Below, piece after piece: positions 1-10,799 of a stretch of 64,000 nucleotides of DNA. Position 1 is the stretch's first letter. Each line of letters opens with the position of its first letter. Where the stretch lies: assembly GCF_013426735.1 (NCBI RefSeq), contig NZ_AP023272.1:1532501-1596500 (forward strand), given 5' to 3'. A model generated the notes under the pieces. The model did no database searches. It was not told the DNA's origin and saw only the letters and a program-made list of their open reading frames with translations. The position numbers were made by a program, and so were the translations under genes. This DNA is from Agrobacterium vitis (GTDB lineage Bacteria; Pseudomonadota; Alphaproteobacteria; Rhizobiales; Rhizobiaceae).

Positions 1-314
1 TGCCGGCGGTCCGGTGTCATCAGGGCAAGCGTCAGCGTCACCCGTCCACCACAGCATTGGCCGATTTCCGGACCCAGTGGCACGGTCATTAACACGTGGT
101 CTTCGCCTGCTGCCAGCATGGCGCGGGCTTTTTCAATCGCCAGATATTCCAGCTGTCCGCCGCCGATGGTGCCGAATACGCTGTCGCGCGCCACCACCAT
201 CAGCGCACCCGCGTCGCGTGGGGTTGAGCCTTTGGCTTCAGTGACAGTCACTGCCACACAGTCAGCGTGGTGCGATAGGAAGGCGGCAAGCACTGCGCCG
301 GGAAGATCGGTCAC
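1..314 (-). CDS. xdhC: XdhC, xanthine dehydrogenase accessory protein (N-terminal part)
   Basis: XdhC-type proteins bind the molybdenum cofactor, promote its sulfuration and insert it into xanthine dehydrogenase in the cytoplasm. The gene runs off the left edge, so only about 104 N-terminal residues are visible. They carry the family motifs EAKGSTPRDAGALMVV, GTIGGGQLEY and GPEIGQCCGGRV, the last with the CC pair typical of XdhC. It starts with GTG; the sequence GTGA overlaps the xdhB stop by four bases, so translation is probably coupled. Third gene of xdhABC. Identity is well supported from the motifs; the missing C-terminus cannot be judged. Confidence 0.9.
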   Translation of the reverse strand, partial: MTDLPGAVLAAFLSHHADCVAVTVTEAKGSTPRDAGALMVVARDSVFGTIGGGQLEYLAIEKARAMLAAGEDHVLMTVPLGPEIGQCCGGRVTLTLALMTPDRR

Positions 315-2656
315 GCGCGCTGTGCCTCCTTCAAACGCTCTACTGCCATCAATACCCGTTCTGGTGTGGCGGGCGTATCGAGGCGCGGGCAGTGGCGGTA
401 ATCGGCCACGCTTGCCACCGCCATGGAGATTGCCTCCAGCACCGAATTGGCCAGCATGAAGGGCGGCTCGCCAACCGCCTTGGAACGGCCAATGGTGAGT
501 TCGGTATTTTCCGCCCAGTCCGCCAACTTGACGTTGAAAATCTTCGGCCGGTCGGAGGCAAGCGGGATCTTGTAGGTGGAGGGTGCGTGGGTGCGCAGCC
601 GGCCCTTGCCGTCCCACCACAACTCCTCCGTGGTCAGCCAGCCCATGCCCTGCACGAAGCCGCCTTCGATCTGGCCGATATCGATGGCCGGATTGAGCGA
701 TTTGCCGACATCGTGGAGAATATCGGTACGGTCAACAATATATTCACCGGTCAGCGTGTCGATGGACACTTCGGTGCAGGACGCGCCATAGGCATAGTAA
801 TAGAACGGCGTGCCGCGCCCGGTTTCTCGGTTCCAATGGATTTTCGGCGTCTTGTAGAAACCGGCAGCCGACAGCTGGACGCGGGCGAAATAGGCCTGAC
901 GGATGAAATCGGGGAAGGCAATCTCTTCTCCGCCAACCCTGACACGATTGGGCAGGAACACCACGTCTGCCTGCGACACGCCCCATTTTTCCGCGGCAAA
1001 TGCCACCAGCCGCTCCTTGATCTGGCGCACGGCATCATAAGCCGCCATGCCGTTCAGGTCCGAGCCGGAGGAGGCGGCGGTGGCCGAGGTATTCGGCACC
1101 TTGCCCGTCGTGGTGGCGGTGATCTTTACCTTGTCGATATCCACCTGGAAGCCATCGGCAATCACCTGGGCGACCTTGGTATAAAGGCCCTGGCCCATTT
1201 CGGTGCCGCCATGGTTGAGATGGATGGAGCCGTCCTGATAGACATGCACCAGCGCGCCCGCCTGGTTGAAGGCGGTCATGGTGAAGGAAATGCCGAACTT
1301 GATCGGGGTCAGCGCAATGCCTTTTTTGATCACCGGGCTGGTCTTGTTGAAGCCGATGATCGCGGCGCGCCGTGCCTGATAATCGCAGGAGGTTTCCAGC
1401 TCCTCGACCACACGGGCGATGATATTGTCGGTGACCTGCTGGTGATAGGGCGTTAGGTCGCGGCCAGAGCCGGTCTCGCCGTAGAAATTGGCCTTGCGAA
1501 CCTCCAGCGGGTCTTTACCCAAGGCGTAGGATATTTCCTCGATCACCCGTTCGGCCCCCAGCATGCCCTGCGGTCCGCCGAAACCGCGATAGGCGGTGTT
1601 GGAAACCGTATGGGTTTTCAGCGGTTGTGAGGTCAGCTTCACATGCGGGTAGAAATAGCTGCTATCGGCGTGAAACAGTGCCCGGTCGGTGACGGGGCCG
1701 GAAAGATCTGAGGAATAGCCGCAGCGGGCGGCGAAGTTTGCTTCTATCGCATGGATACGGCCATCGCCATCGAAGGCAACGTCGAAATCCATTTTAAAAT
1801 CATGGCGTTTGCCGGTAACGCTCATGTCCTCGTCGCGGTCCGGGCGAAACTTCACAGCCCGGTTGAGCTTCTTGGCGGCCAAGGCCGCGAGCGCCGCAAA
1901 CTGATTGCCCTGGGTTTCCTTGCCGCCGAAACCGCCGCCCATGCGCCGCACATTGACGGTGATCGCATGCGAGGAAATATCCAGCACATGGCCGACGATA
2001 TGCTGGATTTCCGACGGGTGCTGGGTCGATGACCAGACGGTGACATCGTCGTCTTCGCCGGGAATGGCGAGCGCGATATGGCTTTCCAGATAGAAATGCT
2101 CCTGTCCGCCGATCCGCATCGAACCTTGCAGCCGGTGCTCGGCCTTGTCCAATTCGGTTTCCGGCGTGCCGCGTTTCAGCACCATGCCCGGGGTGACGAG
2201 CGGCGCGCCGTTTTCCAGTGCGGCATCGATATCGGTCCAGAAGGGCAGGTCGCGGTATTCGATTTTGGCCAGCCTTGCCGCCTTGCGGGCTGCGTCGCGG
2301 GTCTCGGCAATCACCGCAAAAACGGTCTGGCCGTGAAACTCCACTCGGTCGGTGGCGATCAGTGGTTCGTCATGCCGCCCACCGGAGGAGACGTCGTTGA
2401 TGCCGGGAATGTCGCTGGCGGTCAGCACTGCGACGACGCCGGGATAGGTCTGGACACGGGACAAATCCATGGAGAGAATTTCAGCATGGGCGCGATCCGC
2501 CATGCCGAGCGCGCCGTGCAGCAGGCCAGCGGGTTCGGGAATATCATCGATATATTCGGCACTTCCAGCCACATGCTTATGCGCTGAATCATGGCGCAGC
2601 GATTGATGCATTGGACCTTGTATGGCGGCGGCGGTGGTGAAAAGGGCCTTATCCAT
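311..2656 (-). CDS. xdhB: Xanthine dehydrogenase, molybdopterin-binding large subunit
   Basis: Large subunit of XDH, which oxidises hypoxanthine to xanthine and xanthine to urate with NAD+. The product is 781 residues, the usual size for a bacterial XdhB. It has the N-terminal aldehyde-oxidase hammerhead domain, then the Moco-binding domain with GGGFGGKETQ, AYRGFGGPQG and the C-terminal AVGEPPFMLA segment, whose Glu (about residue 730) is the family's catalytic base. The start was set at the ATG preceded by AAGGAG; an in-frame ATG ten codons upstream lacks a ribosome site. The 243-bp gap to xdhA holds an inverted repeat pair, unusual inside an operon. It overlaps xdhC by four bases. Confidence 0.95.
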   Translation of the reverse strand: MDKALFTTAAAIQGPMHQSLRHDSAHKHVAGSAEYIDDIPEPAGLLHGALGMADRAHAEILSMDLSRVQTYPGVVAVLTASDIPGINDVSSGGRHDEPLIATDRVEFHGQTVFAVIAETRDAARKAARLAKIEYRDLPFWTDIDAALENGAPLVTPGMVLKRGTPETELDKAEHRLQGSMRIGGQEHFYLESHIALAIPGEDDDVTVWSSTQHPSEIQHIVGHVLDISSHAITVNVRRMGGGFGGKETQGNQFAALAALAAKKLNRAVKFRPDRDEDMSVTGKRHDFKMDFDVAFDGDGRIHAIEANFAARCGYSSDLSGPVTDRALFHADSSYFYPHVKLTSQPLKTHTVSNTAYRGFGGPQGMLGAERVIEEISYALGKDPLEVRKANFYGETGSGRDLTPYHQQVTDNIIARVVEELETSCDYQARRAAIIGFNKTSPVIKKGIALTPIKFGISFTMTAFNQAGALVHVYQDGSIHLNHGGTEMGQGLYTKVAQVIADGFQVDIDKVKITATTTGKVPNTSATAASSGSDLNGMAAYDAVRQIKERLVAFAAEKWGVSQADVVFLPNRVRVGGEEIAFPDFIRQAYFARVQLSAAGFYKTPKIHWNRETGRGTPFYYYAYGASCTEVSIDTLTGEYIVDRTDILHDVGKSLNPAIDIGQIEGGFVQGMGWLTTEELWWDGKGRLRTHAPSTYKIPLASDRPKIFNVKLADWAENTELTIGRSKAVGEPPFMLANSVLEAISMAVASVADYRHCPRLDTPATPERVLMAVERLKEAQRA

Positions 2657-2690
2657 GGGGTTGGCTCCTTGCATCAACGGCAACATAATA

Positions 2691-2745
2691 TGGCTTCGCC
2701 CCCCTCATCCCCCTGCCGGGACCTTCTCCCCGCAGGGGAGAAGAG
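2691..2745. repeat. RIME-like intergenic repeat, copy 1
   Basis: This copy reads tggcttcgcccccctcatcc, followed by a palindromic core ccttctccccgcaggggaga. It is the reverse complement, with a few changes, of the element at 2823-2878. Sequence and palindromic core match the Rhizobium-specific intergenic mosaic elements common in Rhizobiaceae. It lies in the xdhA-xdhB gap. Confidence 0.8.
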
Positions 2746-2822
2746 ACGAGTGGTGATGCCTTGCTCCAAGTGAAATGCCGTATTCCAAACGGTTGCCATA
2801 CGAACGAGACACTTGCAGCCTG

Positions 2823-2878
2823 CTTCTTCTCCCCAGCGGGGAGAAGGTGGCGGCAGCCGGATGAGGGGGGCGAAGCCA
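2823..2878. repeat. RIME-like intergenic repeat, copy 2 (inverted)
   Basis: Inverted partner of the repeat at 2691-2745: core cttctccccagcggggagaa, then ggatgaggggggcgaagcca. The two copies could pair across about 80 bases to form one long stem in the xdh transcript. Its end is about 20 bases from the xdhA stop codon. Confidence 0.8.
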
Positions 2879-2899
2879 ATTGCCAGATGTTCATACCTG

Positions 2900-4372
<1,473 letters not shown>

Positions 4373-4402
4373 GATGGCCCTTTGAGCGATGCGTTGGAAA
4401 GA

Positions 4403-5173
4403 TTACTGCGCCGTCCAGCCGCCGTCGATGGATAGGCTGGTGCCGGTGATCTGCTTTGCCGCATCGCTGGCAAGATAGAGTGTCATGGCGGCAATGTCCT
4501 CGACGGTGACGAATTCCTTGGTGGCCTGGAGATGCAGCATCACATCCTTGACCTCGCTTTCGGCAATGCCGCGTGCCTTGGCGGTGTCGGGAATCTGCTT
4601 TTCCACCAGCGGCGTCAGCACATAGCCGGGGCAGATGGCGTTGACGGTAATGCCGCTTTGCGCCACTTCCAGCGCCACCGACTTGGTCATGCCGAGAATG
4701 CCGTGCTTGGCGGTGACATAGGCGGATTTGAACGGCGAGGCGACAAGGCCATGGGCCGAGGCGATATTGATGATCCGCCCATATTTTTTCACCTTCATCG
4801 CCGGGATGGCGGCGCGCATGGTGTGGAAGGCGCTGGACATGTTGATGGCGATGATCTGGTCCCATTTGTCGATGGGAAATTCCTCGACGGGAGCGACATA
4901 CTGAATGCCGGCATTGTTGACGAGAACATCGATGCCGCCGAATTCGGCGATGGCGGTTTCCACCAGTTCGGCGATTTCCTTGGGCTTGGTCATGTCGGCG
5001 GGGTGGTAGAGCGCCTTGCCGCCGCCCGCTTCCAATTCCTTGCGGATCGATTCGATTTCACCAAGCGGGCCGAAACCGTTGATCAGCACATTGGCGCCTT
5101 CAGCCGCAAAGGCGCGGGCAATGCCAAGCCCGATGCCGCTGGTGGAACCGGTGATAACGACAGTCCTGGTCAT
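4403..5173 (-). CDS. bdhA: D-beta-hydroxybutyrate dehydrogenase (SDR family)
   Basis: Short-chain dehydrogenase of 256 residues that converts D-3-hydroxybutyrate to acetoacetate with NAD+, a step in polyhydroxybutyrate breakdown. It shows the Rossmann motif TGSTSGIGLGIARAF at residues 8-22, NNAG, the catalytic Ser-Tyr-Lys set (NIASAHGL, then SAYVTAKHG) and the C-terminal segment ITGTSLSIDGGWTAQ. The signature GIQYVAPVEEFP agrees with 3-hydroxybutyrate dehydrogenases rather than generic SDRs. It is transcribed away from glpK and followed closely by xdhA. Confidence 0.88.
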   Translation of the reverse strand: MTRTVVITGSTSGIGLGIARAFAAEGANVLINGFGPLGEIESIRKELEAGGGKALYHPADMTKPKEIAELVETAIAEFGGIDVLVNNAGIQYVAPVEEFPIDKWDQIIAINMSSAFHTMRAAIPAMKVKKYGRIINIASAHGLVASPFKSAYVTAKHGILGMTKSVALEVAQSGITVNAICPGYVLTPLVEKQIPDTAKARGIAESEVKDVMLHLQATKEFVTVEDIAAMTLYLASDAAKQITGTSLSIDGGWTAQ

Positions 5174-5352
5174 GGCGTAACTCCCTGTGCGATGAATTCT
5201 TTTGGCGAAGCGGGCGGTTGCGTCGCAGCAAGGTTAAACCTATGCCCAAACCCCTGTCCTATGCAATTGTCCTGTGTCATCACAGAGAGATGAAAGCCGA
5301 CAACGGATGGGGATGAAGAAACACAGCCCTTATACCTTCGTTTGTTTTTCAT

Positions 5353-5412
5353 TTTCGGTTTTGACTTGGCGTAAAACTTTCGTATCTTGAGATAAGCGAA
5401 AGAAAGCGAAAA
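5353..5412 (+). promoter_or_regulatory. glpK promoter with DeoR/GlpR-like operator
   Basis: Four TTTCG half-sites are visible: 5353-5357 and 5378-5382 on plus, 5397-5401 and 5407-5411 as CGAAA. The middle pair frames a near-perfect palindrome, CTTTCG-TATCT-tg-AGATA-ag-CGAAAG (5377-5402). A plausible promoter, TTGACT (5361) then TATCTT (5383) at 16-base spacing, has its -10 inside the palindrome, so binding would block transcription. TTTCG/CGAAA half-sites are typical of DeoR-family regulators such as GlpR. The assignment is inference. Confidence 0.6.
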
Positions 5413-5428
5413 CTCTGGGAGGAGTATC

Positions 5429-6922
5429 ATGGGCGGTTTTGTACTGGCGATTGACCAGGGAACGACGTCGAGCCGTGCCATCGTATTTGATGGGGCGATG
5501 CGGATCGTTGGGACCGGCCAAAAGGAATTTCCGCAGATCTTCCCGCAATCGGGTTGGGTGGAGCATGAACCGGACGCCATCTGGGACAGTGTTGTGAGCT
5601 CCATTCACGACGCGTTGGCCCGCGCCCGGATCACGGCAGGCGATCTCGCCGCCATCGGTATTACCAACCAGCGGGAAACCGTTGTGGTCTGGGACAAAGA
5701 CACCGGCAAGCCGATCCACAATGCCATCGTCTGGCAGGATCGCCGCACATCGGCGTTTTGCGAAACGCTGAAGCGCGACGGGCTGGAAGCGACATTTACC
5801 AATAAGACCGGCCTGCTGCTCGACCCCTATTTCTCCGGCACCAAACTGTCCTGGTTGCTCGACCATGTCGAGGGTGCTCGCGCCAGGGCAGAGCAAGGTG
5901 GCCTGTGCTTCGGCACTGTCGATACCTACCTGATCTGGCGGCTGACGGGCGGTAAAAGCTTCGTCACCGATGCCACCAATGCCTCGCGCACGCTGATTTT
6001 CAACATTGCCGAGCATGGCTGGGACGAGGAATTGCTGGCGCTGTTGAACATCCCCGCCGCGATGCTGCCGGACGTGAAGGATTGCGCTGCCGATTTCGGC
6101 GTGACCGACACGGCGATATTCGGCGCAGCGGTGCCGATCCTTGGCGTAGCGGGCGACCAGCAGGCCGCCACCATCGGACAGGCCTGCTTTGCGCCAGGCA
6201 TGGTCAAATCCACCTATGGCACCGGCTGTTTCGCGCTACTCAATACAGGTAGCGACCGGGTGGTTTCGAAAAGCCGTTTGCTGACCACCATCGCCTACCG
6301 GATGGACGGCAAGACCACCTATGCGCTGGAAGGCTCGATCTTCATTGCCGGTGCCGCCGTGCAATGGTTGCGCGATGGATTGAAGGTGATTGGTGATGCG
6401 GCAGAAACCGGACGGCTGGCGGCTGAAGCTGATCCCGGCCAGCCGGTTTATCTGGTGCCGGCCTTCACGGGTCTCGGCGCGCCTTGGTGGGACCCGGATG
6501 CACGCGGCGCGCTGTTTGGCCTGACCCGCAATACCGGACCGGCGGAACTGGCCCGCGCCGCGCTGGAAGCGGTGTGTTACCAGACCCGCGACCTCCTGGA
6601 TGCCATGCACAAGGATTGGCAAAATGGCGAGGACGATATGGTGCTGCGCGTCGATGGCGGCATGGCAGCCTCGGACTGGACGATGCAGCGGCTGGCCGAT
6701 TTGCTGGACGCACCGGTTGACCGTCCGTCTGTTATTGAGACGACAGCACTTGGTGCTGCCTTCCTTGCGGCCAGCCGTGTCGGTCTGTGGCCCGGTATGG
6801 ATGCGTTTGCCCGCGCCTGGGCGCGCGACCATCGGTTTGAGCCGGTCATGGATGCCGAGACTCGCACGGAAAAGCTCAGAGGCTGGCGGGATGCGGTCAG
6901 GCGGACGCTGACGGCGGTTTGA
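5429..6922 (+). CDS. glpK: Glycerol kinase
   Basis: Phosphorylates glycerol to glycerol-3-phosphate with ATP in the cytoplasm. The product of 497 residues is the normal length for the FGGY kinase family. The N-terminus [16 protein letters not shown] is the phosphate-binding loop; [33 protein letters not shown] and GTKLSWLLD contact glycerol and ATP; the C-terminal domain has [19 protein letters not shown] and [18 protein letters not shown] follows a strong GGGAGGAG site. No glpF or glpD is adjacent. The upstream operator suggests glycerol- or glycerol-3-phosphate-responsive repression. Confidence 0.96.
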   Translation: MGGFVLAIDQGTTSSRAIVFDGAMRIVGTGQKEFPQIFPQSGWVEHEPDAIWDSVVSSIHDALARARITAGDLAAIGITNQRETVVVWDKDTGKPIHNAIVWQDRRTSAFCETLKRDGLEATFTNKTGLLLDPYFSGTKLSWLLDHVEGARARAEQGGLCFGTVDTYLIWRLTGGKSFVTDATNASRTLIFNIAEHGWDEELLALLNIPAAMLPDVKDCAADFGVTDTAIFGAAVPILGVAGDQQAATIGQACFAPGMVKSTYGTGCFALLNTGSDRVVSKSRLLTTIAYRMDGKTTYALEGSIFIAGAAVQWLRDGLKVIGDAAETGRLAAEADPGQPVYLVPAFTGLGAPWWDPDARGALFGLTRNTGPAELARAALEAVCYQTRDLLDAMHKDWQNGEDDMVLRVDGGMAASDWTMQRLADLLDAPVDRPSVIETTALGAAFLAASRVGLWPGMDAFARAWARDHRFEPVMDAETRTEKLRGWRDAVRRTLTAV

Positions 6923-7093
6923 TGTCTCTCTTAAGCTGAATCCAGCGCGCCTTATATATCCTTGATTTTAAGAGTTAAAACATCGCTCTTCAGATTTTGA
7001 TTCACATTCGTTGAACGCTGCGTTTTCGTCCCAGGGTTTGCCAAGGTCGGACTTTGCACTTATCTGCGTGACGAACAACTGAGGATGTGACCC

Positions 7094-8152
7094 ATGGAAC
7101 TTGGCCTTTACACCTTCGCGGATGTGGACCCTGCGGCACCCAACAAAGGGCTGGAGGCCAAGCGGCGGGTGGATAATCTGCTGGAGGAAATCCGGCTGGC
7201 GGACGAAGTGGGGCTGGATGTCTTCGGCCTTGGCGAACACCACCGGCCCGATTACATGGCGTCATCGCCTGCGACCATTCTGGCGGCGGCGGCTGTGCAG
7301 ACCAAAAATATTCGCCTGACCAGTGCGGTATCGGTTCTCAGCTCCGATGATCCGGTGCGGGTGTTCCAGCAATTTGCCACCGTCGATCTGCTGTCGAACG
7401 GGCGGGTGGAGATGATGGCCGGGCGCGGCTCCTTCATCGAAAGCTTTCCATTGTTCGGCTATGATCTTGATGATTATGATCTTTTGTTTGCCGAAAAGCT
7501 GCAATTGCTGATGGAGATCCGCGACAACGAAATCGTCACCTGGGAAGGTGAGACCCGCAAGCCGATCCAAGGTCGTGGCGTCTATCCGCGCCCCTTGCAG
7601 GACCCGCTACCGCTGTGGATCGCGGTCGGTGGTACGCCGCAATCGGTGGCGCGGGCCGGCTATCTCGGCCTGCCGCTGGCCATTGCCATCATCGGCGGTG
7701 AACCGCGCCGCTTTGCACCGCTGGTCGATCTCTACCGGCAGAGCGGGGCGAAGGCCGGGGTCGATCCTTCCGCCTTGAAAACCTCGATCAATGTGCATGG
7801 CTTCATCCACGACACGACGCAATCGGCGGCCGATATCTTCTACGCACCGCAGGCCGAAGTCATGGACCGGATTGGCCGGGAGCGCGGCTGGGGGCCGGGC
7901 AATCGTGCCCAGTATGACGCAATGCGCGGGCCGCATGGGGCACTGTTCGTCGGGGACCCGGAGGCGGTGGCCGAAAAGATCGTCGCCCATCACGCCCTGT
8001 TCAAAAACGACCGCTTCCTGCTGCAAATGGCCATCGGTCCTATGCCGCACAAGGATATCATGCGCGGTATCGAGCTTTATGGCACCAAGGTTGCGCCATT
8101 GGTGCGGCAAGAGCTTGGCCATGACTTGACGCCGGTCGGGGCGGGGGCGTAA
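7094..8152 (+). CDS. LLM-class flavin-dependent oxidoreductase
   Basis: Bacterial luciferase-like monooxygenase of 352 residues with a TIM-barrel fold that uses reduced flavin; the substrate is unknown. Family features are [13 protein letters not shown] at the start, [60 protein letters not shown], and the C-terminal [10 protein letters not shown] seen in the F420/FMN-dependent group. ATG is preceded by GAGGATGTGACCC. It stands alone between glpK and map with no pathway partner, so I give no physiological role. Confidence 0.85.
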   Translation: MELGLYTFADVDPAAPNKGLEAKRRVDNLLEEIRLADEVGLDVFGLGEHHRPDYMASSPATILAAAAVQTKNIRLTSAVSVLSSDDPVRVFQQFATVDLLSNGRVEMMAGRGSFIESFPLFGYDLDDYDLLFAEKLQLLMEIRDNEIVTWEGETRKPIQGRGVYPRPLQDPLPLWIAVGGTPQSVARAGYLGLPLAIAIIGGEPRRFAPLVDLYRQSGAKAGVDPSALKTSINVHGFIHDTTQSAADIFYAPQAEVMDRIGRERGWGPGNRAQYDAMRGPHGALFVGDPEAVAEKIVAHHALFKNDRFLLQMAIGPMPHKDIMRGIELYGTKVAPLVRQELGHDLTPVGAGA

Positions 8153-8191
8153 GCAGCGGCAAAATCCGCAAACGCTCATGAAAGTCCCAGA

Positions 8192-8941
8192 ATGATCATC
8201 TCCAGCGACGAGGAACTCCAGCACTTGAAGGAGATCGGCCATCTCTGCGCGCTGGCGGTGAAAACCATGGGTGCGGCGCTGGAGCCGGGCATTACCACCC
8301 GCGAACTAGACCTGATTGGCCGCAAGATACTGGAAGACAATGGCGCGCAGTCAGCCCCGGAATTCTGCTATCAGTTTCCCGGTGCCACCTGCATCAGTGT
8401 CAACGAGGAAGTGGCCCATGGCATTCCCGGCGACCGGGTGATTGCCCGCGGCGATCTTGTCAATATTGATGTCTCCGGCGTCAAGAACGGGTTTTTCGGT
8501 GATACCGGCTCATCCTTCATCGTGCCGCCGGGCAAGCCGAAGATCGAAAAGCTGCTGCGTGACGGCAAGCGGGCGCTGTTTCTCGGCGTCACCCAGGTCA
8601 AGACCGGCGCGCCCTTTGCCAGTATCGGCCAGGCCATCGGTGCTTTTGCCGCCAAGAACCGCTATACCCTGATTGCCAACCTTGCCAGCCACGGCATTGG
8701 CCGCGAGCTGCATGAGGAACCGCGCGAGCTGTCCACCTGGGCCGACCCGGATGAAACAAGAATCATGCAGGAAGGCCAGGTCTTCACCATCGAGCCTTTC
8801 CTGTCGCTGGGCGGTCAATGGGCCGAGGATGGCGATGACCCCTGGACGCTCTACAGCGACCCGAAAGCGCCGACCGTGCAGTTCGAGCATACGGTGGTGG
8901 CAACTCGCAATGGGCCGCTGATTTTGACGATGGTGGAGTGA
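8192..8941 (+). CDS. map: Type I methionine aminopeptidase
   Basis: Removes the initiator methionine from new proteins. The product is 249 residues. The five metal ligands of the pita-bread fold are visible: Asp in NIDVSGVKNGFFGD (two Asp), His in SHGIGRELHEEP, Glu in FTIEPFLS and Glu in VQFEHTVVAT. The usual GHGIG motif reads SHGIG here. No N-terminal zinc-finger extension is present. It may be a second map paralogue beside an essential copy elsewhere, which this window cannot show. A hairpin follows the stop. Confidence 0.9.
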   Translation: MIISSDEELQHLKEIGHLCALAVKTMGAALEPGITTRELDLIGRKILEDNGAQSAPEFCYQFPGATCISVNEEVAHGIPGDRVIARGDLVNIDVSGVKNGFFGDTGSSFIVPPGKPKIEKLLRDGKRALFLGVTQVKTGAPFASIGQAIGAFAAKNRYTLIANLASHGIGRELHEEPRELSTWADPDETRIMQEGQVFTIEPFLSLGGQWAEDGDDPWTLYSDPKAPTVQFEHTVVATRNGPLILTMVE

Positions 8942-8945
8942 GACC

Positions 8946-8967
8946 AAAAGTCATTTCAATGACTTTT
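8946..8967. terminator. Bidirectional hairpin after map
   Basis: AAAAGTCAT / ATGACTTTT with a four-base loop, directly after the map stop. The A and T ends serve both strands, so it can end map on plus and the convergent small gene on minus. Confidence 0.7.
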
Positions 8968-8989
8968 CGTCGTCCATTCAGATATGGCG

Positions 8990-9220
8990 TCAGCTCGCAA
9001 AGCTGACAGCAACGCCCTTTTTCTTGAAATAGGCCTGCATGATCTTGCGGCCCTGACGATTCGGCTGTGCCAGCTTTGCCGCCTCAAACACGGCTTCTTT
9101 CGCACCTTCGCGGGCCATGGCGGCCTTGAGAGCGGCGATATGCACATCGATCTCCTCGTTATCATTGTTGATCGAGGTGTAGATATTGTCGATGGCTTGT
9201 TGCAGGCTGAGGTCGCTCAT
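8990..9220 (-). CDS. Conserved-looking small protein, unknown function
   Basis: Protein of 76 residues beginning MSDLSLQQAIDNIY, predicted mostly alpha-helical and acidic in the first half, with a basic C-terminal tail (NRQGRKIMQAYFKKKG). No signal peptide or membrane segment. The start was chosen because AAGGAG lies seven bases upstream of this ATG; the open frame extends 18 codons further without a ribosome site. It is convergent with map and divergent from the MFS gene. I do not recognise a family; codon use looks like that of its neighbours. Confidence 0.65.
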   Translation of the reverse strand: MSDLSLQQAIDNIYTSINNDNEEIDVHIAALKAAMAREGAKEAVFEAAKLAQPNRQGRKIMQAYFKKKGVAVSFAS

Positions 9221-9418
9221 AATGCACTCCTTGGAATTTTCTCCCTCCACTAGCGATTTTTGCGATTTCAGCAAGCTTTAGCGATCAGAAACTGTCGGCT
9301 TGAAGCACGACCGAGCGTTTTTTAGGATGGTGGGGAACCCGGGTGTCCCTATTTCCTTTGATGGCTCAATCAGTATTTTTGGTTTGTGGGGCCAAAGCGG
9401 CGGTGCGATAAGCAGGCC

Positions 9419-10630
9419 ATGACGATCACGCCCTCCCGACATGCCAATCTTCCCTTCACCGCCCTTGCCGGTGCGCTGGCGCTGGCTGCGGCCATGGGCT
9501 TTGGCCGGTTTTCCTTCACCCCCATTCTGCCGGGGATGATGACAGATCTCCATCTCGTCCCCGCCGATGCGGGCCTGATCGCGGCGGCGAATTTCCTCGG
9601 CTATCTCTTGGGAGCCGTGCTGGCCGGTCAGGGTTGGGCGGCAGGGCGCGAAAGGTTGATTGCGCTGTCTTCGCTTTTGGCCACCAGCCTGCTTCTGGCC
9701 GCCATGGCGCTGACGCAGCATGTGGGAATGTTCATGGTCATCCGCTTTCTGTCAGGCGTGGCAAGTGCCTTCGCGATGATCTTCACGAGTTCGATTGTGC
9801 TTGCCCATATCGGTGCCCATGCCAGCGTCCATGGTCGAGAATATGCGCAATCCACGCATTTTGGCGGGGTGGGCCTGGGGATCGCCGCGTCGTCCCTGAT
9901 GGTCTATGCATTGCCGCACCTATTTGGGCCGCACCTGTTTGGCACCTCCGCCTCCGCAGGGTGGCGGCTGGACTGGCTGGCCGGGGCGGGACTGACCTTT
10001 GTTGTCTTCCTTGTCGTCAGCCTGCTTTTGCCACGGGTGCGCAAAACTGAGGTGAGGGCCGAGCAGGAGCCGCCGCTTTCCTGGGGCAGGCCATTTCTTT
10101 TGTTGTTTGCTTCCTACGGCCTGTTCGGCTTCGGCTATGTGGTGACGGCCACGTTCATCGTCACCATGGCCCGCATGGCCAATGCGGGGCCGGTGGCGGA
10201 ATTTCTGGCGTGGTTTCTGGCGGGCATCATGGCGGCGGCCTCGCTGTTTGTCTGGCGTCCAGTGCTGGACAGGCTTGGACTGGCGGGCGCCTACAGCCTT
10301 GCCCTGCTTCTGGCAGCCATAGGGGTTTTTGCCTCGGTTGGATTGCCGGGCATGGCCGCTCCGCTGGTAGGAGCGGCTCTTCTCGGCTTTACCTTCATGA
10401 CGATCACCGCCTATGGCCTGCGCCTGGCCAGAACCCTTGCGCCAGCCAGTCCCCGCAAGGCGCTGTCGATCATGACGGCGGCTTTCGGCGTCGGGCAGAC
10501 GATTGGACCTCTGGTCGCCGGTTGGCTTGCCGCCATCAGCGGCAGCTTCGCGCTGCCAAGCCTCGTTGCCGGCGCTGTATTGCTTGTCAGCCTCATTCTG
10601 GCCGCAAGCCTGTGGAGAAAGACGGTCTGA
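9419..10630 (+). CDS. YbfB/YjiJ-type MFS transporter
   Basis: Inner-membrane major facilitator protein of about 403 residues with some twelve hydrophobic segments. The opening segment AAMGFGRFSFTPILPGMM and the following NFLGYLLGA are characteristic of the YbfB/YjiJ family, whose substrates are mostly unknown. The loop between segments 2 and 3 is short and a basic linker (RVRKTEVRAEQEPP) separates the halves. The ATG was preferred over a GTG 11 codons upstream, because the protein then begins with the usual short hydrophilic tail. It stands alone. Confidence 0.82.
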   Translation: MTITPSRHANLPFTALAGALALAAAMGFGRFSFTPILPGMMTDLHLVPADAGLIAAANFLGYLLGAVLAGQGWAAGRERLIALSSLLATSLLLAAMALTQHVGMFMVIRFLSGVASAFAMIFTSSIVLAHIGAHASVHGREYAQSTHFGGVGLGIAASSLMVYALPHLFGPHLFGTSASAGWRLDWLAGAGLTFVVFLVVSLLLPRVRKTEVRAEQEPPLSWGRPFLLLFASYGLFGFGYVVTATFIVTMARMANAGPVAEFLAWFLAGIMAAASLFVWRPVLDRLGLAGAYSLALLLAAIGVFASVGLPGMAAPLVGAALLGFTFMTITAYGLRLARTLAPASPRKALSIMTAAFGVGQTIGPLVAGWLAAISGSFALPSLVAGAVLLVSLILAASLWRKTV

Positions 10631-10799
10631 TGACCTTTGCAGCGATTACAAATCGTTAAGGTGGTATTCCGCCCATTGCTGCACTGCGGCTTCTGGCATA
10701 GTTTGCCGCGCTACAGCATCGGACCGAAAGTTAAGAACCGGTTTTTTGCACGATGCTATAAAGACGGCCACGACCATATCTTCAGGAAAGCGAGACCCC

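Noticed and set aside
392..1456. Plus-strand open frame of 354 codons
   Set aside because: It is the antisense shadow of xdhB, with no recognisable protein family.
4532..5293. Plus-strand open frame of 253 codons
   Set aside because: Antisense shadow of bdhA extending into the glpK upstream region; no RBS.
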